Shown here in pieces: positions 1-5,583 of a DNA stretch of 5,583 bases. The stretch is from Chloroflexota bacterium (lineage in GTDB: Bacteria; Chloroflexota; Anaerolineae; Anaerolineales; UBA11579): assembly GCA_003486225.1 (NCBI GenBank), contig DNGN01000080.1, forward strand, positions 266 to 5,848. Reading direction: 5' to 3'. Each line of letters starts with the position of its first letter. Positions within the stretch are counted from its first letter, which is position 1. Under the pieces are notes generated by a model. That model saw nothing but the letters and a program-made list of their open reading frames with translations. It had not been told where the DNA came from and ran no database searches. A program made the translations under genes and the position numbers.

Positions 1-936
1 GATGGCACCCAATGGCTGAAACCTTTCCTGGGGATCACTGAATCGGTGATCATCCTCGGCAGCGTCAACCTCCTCTTTCTGGCTTTTGTGTTTATCCAGT
101 TCCAATATTTCTTCGGCGGGCAGTCCAATATCAACCTGGCCGGGTTTACCTATGCTGAATATGCCCGGCGCGGTTTTGGTGAACTGGTGACAGTTTCCGT
201 ATTCAGCTTGCTGTTGTTCCTGAGTCTGTCCTTCATCACCAGAAAAGAAGGTAAAACCGCCCATCAGGTCTTTTCAGGCCTTGGTATCCTGCTCTTTGCC
301 CTGGTCACGGTGATCTTGGTGTCATCCTTCCAGCGCTTGCTGCTTTACGAACAGGCGTACGGCTTCACCCGGACCCGCCTTCATACCCATGTTTTTATCA
401 TCTGGTTAGGCGGGTTGCTGCTGGCAGTCAGCCTGCTGGAAATGTTCCACAAGCAGCGCTATTTTGCCTTAGCTGCCATTATCGCCGGGCTGGGCTTTAT
501 CACCTCCCTTAACCTGATCAATGTGGATGCCATGATCGTCAGGCAAAACTTCCAGCGCTACCAGAAGGGCGGATCACTCGATATTAGCTATCTGCTTTCC
601 CTCTCCGAAGATGCCTTACCCGCCCTGGCTGACTTGTATTCCCAAAGCAGCCAGCCCAAGGAGCAGGAAGTCCTGGCTGGCGCGATTGCCTGCCATGCCG
701 AATGGAACAACCAATACCAGCACACCAGCCAGGAATACCAAAAATACGGCTGGTATTCCTTCCACTTCTCCCGCATGCGCGCTCAACGAACTTGGCAAAC
801 CCAGCTCGGTGGTGAGCAGGCAGATCAGTTTGCCGTCTTATATGAAAACGGCTTACAGGAGCCCAGGAACAGCTATGTAATCGTTGATGGGGAAAAAATT
901 TCGTGTGTCACGTACGGTATGGTACTCCGGGATTGA
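1..936 (+). CDS. DUF4173 (DUF4153-like) multipass membrane protein, 5' end cut off by the window edge
   Basis: The frame is open from base 1, giving 311 visible residues before the TGA at 934-936. The GTG at 46 is an internal valine, because the residues before it (GITES) already belong to the family. Visible hydrophobic segments lie at about residues 16-38, 61-79, 90-110, 130-149 and 154-175. The strongest family signature is FTYAEYARRGFGEL (residues 49-62), between the first two segments, which I recognise from DUF4173 proteins. After the last segment comes the family-like stretch NVDAMIVRQNFQRY (174-187), then LDISYLLSLSEDALPAL and a soluble C-terminal tail of about 120 residues that includes WYSFHFSRMRAQ. 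The N-terminal membrane half must lie upstream of the window. The protein should sit in the cytoplasmic membrane. Its biochemical role is not known, and none is inferred. The gene converges with the aminotransferase/PEPC-like gene and is separated from it by about 126 bases. The family call is confident; the function is unknown. Confidence 0.88.
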   Translation, partial: DGTQWLKPFLGITESVIILGSVNLLFLAFVFIQFQYFFGGQSNINLAGFTYAEYARRGFGELVTVSVFSLLLFLSLSFITRKEGKTAHQVFSGLGILLFALVTVILVSSFQRLLLYEQAYGFTRTRLHTHVFIIWLGGLLLAVSLLEMFHKQRYFALAAIIAGLGFITSLNLINVDAMIVRQNFQRYQKGGSLDISYLLSLSEDALPALADLYSQSSQPKEQEVLAGAIACHAEWNNQYQHTSQEYQKYGWYSFHFSRMRAQRTWQTQLGGEQADQFAVLYENGLQEPRNSYVIVDGEKISCVTYGMVLRD

Positions 937-991
937 ATTCTCATCTCTGAGGATAACCAAAGACCGCCTGACGCCGTCTGCGAACTAAGCT

Positions 992-1026
992 GGTCCAGCC
1001 CTTCCCTGACTAGGGAAGGGCTGACC
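992..1026. terminator. Intergenic hairpin between convergent genes, possible bidirectional terminator
   Basis: An 11-bp perfect inverted repeat (AGCCCTTCCCT at 997-1007, AGGGAAGGGCT at 1012-1022) surrounds the 4-base loop GACT. Four further pairs (992-995 with 1023-1026) extend the stem if C996 is bulged out. The hairpin lies between the stop codons of two convergent genes, where a shared terminator is expected. No T-run follows the stem on either strand, so it is not a textbook intrinsic terminator. It may act with a termination factor or as a 3'-end stabilising structure. The rest of the 126-base gap (937-991 and 1027-1062) holds nothing else I can support. Confidence 0.55.
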
Positions 1027-1062
1027 CGGTCAGGATTGGAGCCCTTGCAGGCCTCAGTTCAA

Positions 1063-4000
1063 TTACCCGTTCTCCCCTGCCAGGCGCGCGATCTGGAGGG
1101 TGCAGAAGCGCAGGATGGCCTGCTCTGGTGGGGTCAGCGTGCTTTCCTCGATCTGGGCAATCTTCTCCACATCATTGATCGCCCGGATAATGCTGATCGG
1201 CACTTCGACATTCCCTTCAATGAAGGTGTTAAGATATTCCATCGTACCGAGCAAGAAGCGCCGCATTTCATCATCAGCATGTGCCGTGCGGAAGAAATTT
1301 GCCAGGGTCGGCGGTAATTTTTTCCCGCGAGCCAGGATCGGAAGCCCACCCGTACGCTGAGTGGTGGATAATGAATACAATGCCGTGGCCAGTTCGGAGA
1401 AACTCTGGACCCGTTGGTAGATCGAATCGCCGATCAAATCCCAAATCATCACCCGCCAGGACCGAACCTCTTCCGGTACCTGGAGTAAGGCAGCCACCTC
1501 TGCCTGCCAGCCGGTATCAACTTTCCCTTGCACGTGTACCAGCAGATGCTCCAGATCGGTATTGAACAGGTTTTTTTGCAGTAGAACTGCCAGCTCAGGG
1601 CGTAAGGCAGGCAGCATATCCGGGAGAAAGCTACCCTGGCTAAAGAAGTCATTTACGTTCAGCCCGTGACGCCGGAGCAGTTCCTGCTGGAACAAAGGCA
1701 AATAGCGCTGCATTGCATCACGATCCTCCCGCAACGCCACAAAGGCAGAATTGCCTGCCGGGAATGCGGTCTCAACCATGCGGAGGAATTCCCCCTGCCA
1801 GTCCTGATAGGTTCGCAGCGTGCTGAGGATTTCATAAACCGGCAGGTTCGGCAGCAAGCGCTCTGCAATCATGCGTTCTCGCTCAGCCGTCGCGAAAGTT
1901 TTCTGGGCGAAGCGTTCCAGGGCGCGGAACAGGCCAGTGGTCAGCTGGTTCACCCCAAGGATCCCTGTCTGAGACTGGTTATGGGCAATCGCCCGGAGCA
2001 AACTTCCCTGTTCTGAAAAAGGAATAATTTCAGCGATATTGGCCAGGATCTGCCGTCCCTGTTCTCGACCGGCACTGGTGGTCTTTCGAGAGGTGGGACG
2101 GTCTCGTAATTGTGGCAAAGACCGGCCGATAAAATACGAGACCGCATGCAGACCGATCACATCTTCTTCTCGCCCGTAAAGGATCAGCCGGAAATTGTCT
2201 GTCAGCTCATCCAGAAATCCTGTATAGATCGCATCGTTGGTTCGGATGGTCAGCCGCTCCAGTTCCTGCAGGCTTCTGCTGTGGACACCCAGCCGGCTTT
2301 CCGTCAGGGTTTCCGCCGCCCGGATCAAATCATCCCGGTGGTTCAATTGGGTCTGGCGGATATGAAACAGCAGGCTGACAAATTCCTGGGCTGGCAAAAA
2401 CCTGAGCTGCTCCGACAGGTTGCTTTGGAAGGTCCTCAAATCCCCACCCAGGAAAACCCCCTGCAAAGGTGTCACAGCATATTCTGTGCTCTTGCGCGCT
2501 GCTGCGGGCAGGTTCCGGGCAATTCGCCGTTTGCTGTCTGCCGAGGTCAGTATCGCCGGGCTTCCGGCAAATTCAGAATAATAGCCGCCCTGCCGTTGCA
2601 TCGGTTCCCCGCTTCCCAATTTAATACGCACATCTTCCGCCACCCCGTGTTCAGCCAGCCAAGATTGCACCCCAAACTTCGCCTTACGGAATAAAAACGC
2701 ACTCGTCGCCTGGCTGACCTGTTGGCTGAGGTCAGAACCAGCAATAAAGACTTCTGAGACCATCTCGGTAAAACGCTCCTGCGGCGTTTGGGAGGTGTGG
2801 CGGCTTTGGGCAGCATAATCCCAAACCCGATCCAGGTAAGCCGGCAGGTCCCCAACCATCTCCACGCCTTCAAACAGCGGGACCATCCAGATCGAGCTGT
2901 GGTCAACCTCAGGTTGTTTCCGTTGAGTCTGCTCTCCCCGGTTGCGGAACTTTCGGTCCAGGGCGATCAAGGCATCCGGATCTGACGACATGCTGACCTG
3001 CAAAGCCATGATCATGCCTGGGTTGCCGTAGGTAGCCGCGATGGTATTGATCTCATCCAGGTTGAAGACGGTCGTGTCAATGGCGAACTGGTCGCGCTGC
3101 GTGATCATCCGTTCGTGGATGCGTGGGGTGATCACAGTTCGCTGCAGGAGATCCCGGTAGCCAACCACTTCACGGATCAGCTCTTCAGACGGTCGGTTTT
3201 CCAAGATCGTTGGGATCAGGGCGTGCAGTTGTTTGCGCAAGCGTTTGTTAAGCGCAAAGTAGCGTTCCAGCATCATGCGGCGCTGCTGCCGGAGTTCCAG
3301 CATCCTCCGCTCGTAGCGGTCATTATGCTGCCACAAAACCTTGACCGGATCGCGGCGCAGGTTCAATCGGGTGGCAAACTGCTGCAGGGGCGTTGCATCC
3401 ATTGAATAGGGCAGCAGGGTCCGGTAGCGCTGTTCAAGCTGGTGGGTTAACTGGGTAATATTGTTAAGGAGTTGGGAGAAACGTTGATTTTGTTCCGGGA
3501 GCTGATTGATTTGCAGGAGCAGTTCGGGCGGCAGCGCAACCGTTGGGTCTGCCTGGCGCAAGATGGTCAGGATGCGTGCCATCCGGCGCACATTTTCCAT
3601 CACAACAAAACCAATCAGCCGGTGCCCCTGGCCCGAGGGCCGGTTGCTGCCGTCCCAATCACTCCAAAACGACAACATGCCAGGAAGCGAAAAATCGGTA
3701 AATAATTCGGCAAAATCTTCCGCGGCAGATAGGGCTGCCAGGTCCAGCAATATTTCCTGAGACTCTTCCTGGGAGGTGATGCTCACGTTCAGGCCGAGAT
3801 ATTCTCTCATCAATTCGCGGGCTGCTTTCTCAATGCTGCGGGTGCTGGTGGTTTGCTTTTTAACGAGCGCCAGCAGGATTTCATCAACGGCTAGTTCCAC
3901 TTGCAGCGAATAAACCTGGGTCGGATGAACAGTGCGGTCGTATGATCTCAGTTTGAATTTCTGCTGGCGCCGCTGGAGAGAATCCTTGTTAAATTCTTGG

Positions 4001-5583
4001 TCCATCCTCTCAGGAAACCAATCTCCCCTCTGGGCAAGCGCCTGGCTCATCAGCTCGTCACTGATGCGTGCTCGATCCATCAGCCGGGTTTTGAACACTT
4101 CCAGCCGCTGCGGCAGATAATCATTCAAAAATTCCCGGTGAAAATGGGCACCATTCACCTGGTGTGGAACCAGGCTGCTGAAAGATTGTTTATGCTCGCA
4201 TTGCTCCCTAATCTGGCTGGCAACCGCTTCCCAGGCTTGTGACAGGCTGGCTTCCCGATTGTTCTTGCTGTTCGGCTTTCGGACCTCTACCACCTTTCGG
4301 TTGTAGCGCGCCTCCTCCTCAGCAATCAGCCTGTTCAGGTCGATCAGCAAGCGCCGGGTCTTGCCTTGCAGAATATCAGCATCATCTTTGCCGCCCAGGG
4401 TCAGGCGGAAGGTTTTCCGCCCGGTTTCGAAGCCTTTCTCCGTGCGCGCAAAGGTGGATAAAGGCAGCAAACCGATCCCCTGGCGCGCCAGGGAGGAGGC
4501 CAACCAGTCCAGCGATAAGCCGGTGGGCAGGCGTTCAATTTGCAGCAAGGGATACATGCTTCCTTTCGGCGGGATGATCTTTAATTTATAGGGATTGCGG
4601 TCTGGGGGCAGATTGTCCACTGCCGTCAGTAAAGCCTGTATCCTTTCATGGAAGAGCATATTTCGCAACTGCCAGTAGCTCTGGGCTGACTGTCTGGAGC
4701 CCCGGTAGAACAAATAGCTGATGAAGATCGCGGTCAGGTTGGGTTGAATAGAGGCATTCACCACCCCGAATCGCTGTCGTAGTTGCGGCTCCCGGATTTC
4801 TACAACCGCGAGTCTGGCCCCCGCAAAGCTGTCGGTTTTCGAAAGCGAATGTACCGTGATCAGACGATCCGCCTGCGATGCATCCAGCGTGCCTGAGCGC
4901 ACCAATTCCTCCGCCATCTGACCGGCGGTTTTAATTTCCTGCAGGCCATCGGCCGGTGCGACGTTCTGGTAAGCCAGGTCATCGATCAGATAGATGTTGT
5001 TTTTCAGGCAGTAAGCCACCAGTTTCCGGATCGCATCTTGCCTGAAGATTTGTCCGGTGGCATTATGGGGGTTGCTGATGACCAAAGCGCCGCGCCTTCT
5101 CCAGGTATTATCTTCCCTGGTCAGGCTCTCTAATTTTTCGATGAATGCCTCGACATCCAGCTCTAATGACCCGGTCAGCGGCACCACGTGAGTTTTTTGA
5201 AAACAGTGCTCGTAAGACCAGCTTAAATCCGGGATCACCACTTCGCTCAGCCCGCAATGCCTGCCCAATATCCCCAGGGCTGTGCGGGCCGACCCGCTGG
5301 CCACCCGGCAGGCGTCAGGCTGGTAATGAGGCTGGTGCTTGATAAAATTGCTCAAAAAACTGTCTTCAAGTGCCCGATACCAGTCTTGATTGTCAATATT
5401 CCTGACCAACTGGTGGAATAATTCCCTGGCATCCATCGAAGCAAATTCATCGATCAGGGTATCTTTCCGAACATGCTCGATCTGCTGTTCCAGTTTTTGG
5501 GCTTTTTGTTCGAAGGACGTCAAAAAACGGCTCAGTGTCTGGGAACGGCCATCCAGCACCTTACTGAGAAAACCCTCGATGCG
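1063..5583 (-). CDS. Fusion protein: fold-type I PLP aminotransferase joined to a divergent phosphoenolpyruvate carboxylase-like region (5' end possibly beyond the window)
   Basis: This is one unbroken frame of 1506 visible codons, ending at TAA (complement of 1063-1065). Residue numbers here count the GTG at 5559-5557 as residue 1. Eight more codons are open to the window edge, so the true start is unresolved. A GAGGG lies 13 bases before that GTG, a rather long spacing for a ribosome binding site. Residues 1-75 are polar and helical-looking. Residues ~75-415 form the aminotransferase domain. Residues ~416-440 are a charged linker (VRKPNSKNNREAS). Residues ~440-1498 match the order and spacing of PEPC landmarks. 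PEPC is usually about 880-970 residues, so this half is slightly long. No signal peptide or membrane segment is visible, so a cytoplasmic enzyme is likely. PEPC forms oxaloacetate from PEP and bicarbonate, and aminotransferases of this fold can turn oxaloacetate into aspartate. That joint role is inference. The aminotransferase call is strong; the PEPC call rests on motif order and has key substitutions. Confidence 0.85.
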   Translation of the reverse strand, partial: RIEGFLSKVLDGRSQTLSRFLTSFEQKAQKLEQQIEHVRKDTLIDEFASMDARELFHQLVRNIDNQDWYRALEDSFLSNFIKHQPHYQPDACRVASGSARTALGILGRHCGLSEVVIPDLSWSYEHCFQKTHVVPLTGSLELDVEAFIEKLESLTREDNTWRRRGALVISNPHNATGQIFRQDAIRKLVAYCLKNNIYLIDDLAYQNVAPADGLQEIKTAGQMAEELVRSGTLDASQADRLITVHSLSKTDSFAGARLAVVEIREPQLRQRFGVVNASIQPNLTAIFISYLFYRGSRQSAQSYWQLRNMLFHERIQALLTAVDNLPPDRNPYKLKIIPPKGSMYPLLQIERLPTGLSLDWLASSLARQGIGLLPLSTFARTEKGFETGRKTFRLTLGGKDDADILQGKTRRLLIDLNRLIAEEEARYNRKVVEVRKPNSKNNREASLSQAWEAVASQIREQCEHKQSFSSLVPHQVNGAHFHREFLNDYLPQRLEVFKTRLMDRARISDELMSQALAQRGDWFPERMDQEFNKDSLQRRQQKFKLRSYDRTVHPTQVYSLQVELAVDEILLALVKKQTTSTRSIEKAARELMREYLGLNVSITSQEESQEILLDLAALSAAEDFAELFTDFSLPGMLSFWSDWDGSNRPSGQGHRLIGFVVMENVRRMARILTILRQADPTVALPPELLLQINQLPEQNQRFSQLLNNITQLTHQLEQRYRTLLPYSMDATPLQQFATRLNLRRDPVKVLWQHNDRYERRMLELRQQRRMMLERYFALNKRLRKQLHALIPTILENRPSEELIREVVGYRDLLQRTVITPRIHERMITQRDQFAIDTTVFNLDEINTIAATYGNPGMIMALQVSMSSDPDALIALDRKFRNRGEQTQRKQPEVDHSSIWMVPLFEGVEMVGDLPAYLDRVWDYAAQSRHTSQTPQERFTEMVSEVFIAGSDLSQQVSQATSAFLFRKAKFGVQSWLAEHGVAEDVRIKLGSGEPMQRQGGYYSEFAGSPAILTSADSKRRIARNLPAAARKSTEYAVTPLQGVFLGGDLRTFQSNLSEQLRFLPAQEFVSLLFHIRQTQLNHRDDLIRAAETLTESRLGVHSRSLQELERLTIRTNDAIYTGFLDELTDNFRLILYGREEDVIGLHAVSYFIGRSLPQLRDRPTSRKTTSAGREQGRQILANIAEIIPFSEQGSLLRAIAHNQSQTGILGVNQLTTGLFRALERFAQKTFATAERERMIAERLLPNLPVYEILSTLRTYQDWQGEFLRMVETAFPAGNSAFVALREDRDAMQRYLPLFQQELLRRHGLNVNDFFSQGSFLPDMLPALRPELAVLLQKNLFNTDLEHLLVHVQGKVDTGWQAEVAALLQVPEEVRSWRVMIWDLIGDSIYQRVQSFSELATALYSLSTTQRTGGLPILARGKKLPPTLANFFRTAHADDEMRRFLLGTMEYLNTFIEGNVEVPISIIRAINDVEKIAQIEESTLTPPEQAILRFCTLQIARLAGENG
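1066..4242 (-). other. Divergent phosphoenolpyruvate carboxylase-like region within the fusion protein
   Basis: Residues ~440-1498, compared from memory with E. coli PEPC. TVHPTQ (543-548) matches TAHPTE, keeping the catalytic His (H545, H138 in E. coli). FWSDWDGSNRP (631-641) aligns without gaps to SWIGGDRDGNP. VSMSSDPDAL (855-864) matches ISMAKTPSDV. VPLFE (893-897) keeps the metal ligand Glu506 as E897. AGSD (940-943) keeps Asp543 as D943, but Lys546 becomes Q946. The loop at 981-992 (LGSGEPMQRQGG) aligns to HGRGGSIGRGG with R989 kept for Arg587, while His579 and Arg581 become Leu and Ser. It also resembles the GVGSLPFRGG loop of archaeal-type PEPC. RDRP (1152-1155) matches GSRP, keeping Arg713 as R1154. 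LRAI (1188-1191) opens a 27-residue stretch that aligns without gaps. The protein ends GENG, where PEPC ends RNTG. Homology looks solid; activity is doubtful. It could be a remote or repurposed PEPC relative. Confidence 0.72.
4315..5337 (-). other. Aminotransferase class I/II domain within the fusion protein
   Basis: Residues ~75-415, numbered from the GTG at 5559. Signatures in order are ASGSARTALG (87-96, the cofactor phosphate loop); VVIPDLSWSY (107-116), with an aromatic placed to stack on the PLP ring; NPHNATG (163-169), matching the NPxNPTG motif with N166; DDLAY (193-197), where D194 would contact the pyridine nitrogen and Y197 the O3'; SLSK (238-241), whose K241 is the expected Schiff-base lysine, codon at 4839-4837; SFAGAR, with R249 as a likely phosphate ligand; and TFRLTLGG, with R385 in the position of the substrate carboxylate-binding arginine. 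All the main catalytic residues are present, so an active enzyme is expected. Substrate specificity cannot be read from the sequence. Aspartate, aromatic and histidinol-phosphate type enzymes share these motifs. Confidence 0.9.

Noticed and set aside
46..48. GTG as the start codon of the DUF4173 gene
   Set aside because: The frame is open to base 1 and the codons before it encode family-like sequence. The visible protein has only the C-terminal half of the membrane region, so the gene is truncated by the window.
938..953. Short CTCA/TGAG hairpin just after the stop of the DUF4173 gene
   Set aside because: The stem has only four perfect pairs and no T-run follows, which is within chance expectation.
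961..979. Near-symmetric AGACCGCC...CGCCGTCT element in the intergenic gap
   Set aside because: It is closer to mirror symmetry than to an inverted repeat. Pairing gives only six base pairs with a mismatch and a tiny loop, too weak to call an operator or hairpin.
1666..2016. Forward-strand frame of 116 codons inside the large reverse gene
   Set aside because: It is antisense to the C-terminal PEPC-like region and its translation shows no recognisable motifs or family resemblance.
2110..2694. Forward-strand frame of 194 codons inside the large reverse gene
   Set aside because: It is fully antisense to the PEPC-like region, which has recognisable motifs there. The translation is rich in Gln, Pro and Arg with no recognisable domain, typical of a shadow frame.
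4240..4323. Possibility that the aminotransferase and PEPC-like parts are two genes merged by a sequencing error
   Set aside because: The frame is continuous with sensible protein on both sides and a plausible linker, and no start codon with a convincing ribosome binding site was noticed at the junction. It cannot be fully excluded without read data.

Overview
The window holds two protein-coding genes, both cut by the window edges, arranged tail to tail around a short intergenic hairpin. The forward gene (1-936) lacks its 5' end and is the C-terminal part of a DUF4173 (DUF4153-like) multipass membrane protein. The reverse gene (5583 down to 1063) fills about 80% of the window as one uninterrupted reading frame of 1506 visible codons, and its 5' end may lie beyond the right edge.

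The reverse gene is the notable part. Its first ~415 residues are a fold-type I PLP-dependent aminotransferase with the usual active-site signatures (NPHNATG, DDLAY, SLSK, FRLTLGG). The remaining ~1060 residues read as a very divergent phosphoenolpyruvate carboxylase (PEPC). They carry, in the canonical PEPC order, a TVHPTQ motif, a FWSDWDGSNRP segment, a VSMSSDP segment, VPLFE, AGSD, a G-S-G-E-P-M-Q-R-Q-G-G loop, RDRP, LRAI and a C-terminal GENG. PEPC makes oxaloacetate and an aspartate-type aminotransferase converts oxaloacetate to aspartate. The fusion therefore suggests, without proving it, a single polypeptide linking anaplerosis to amino-acid synthesis. Several canonical PEPC catalytic residues are replaced, so carboxylase activity is uncertain.

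The composition is moderately GC-rich. DUF4173 proteins and very long fusion ORFs fit an environmental bacterium, perhaps a member of the Chloroflexota (Anaerolineae-like), but this taxonomic guess rests on general impression and no marker gene is present. No RNA genes, CRISPR arrays, mobile elements or convincing promoters were seen. The two genes converge and so are not in one operon; nothing here ties their functions together.
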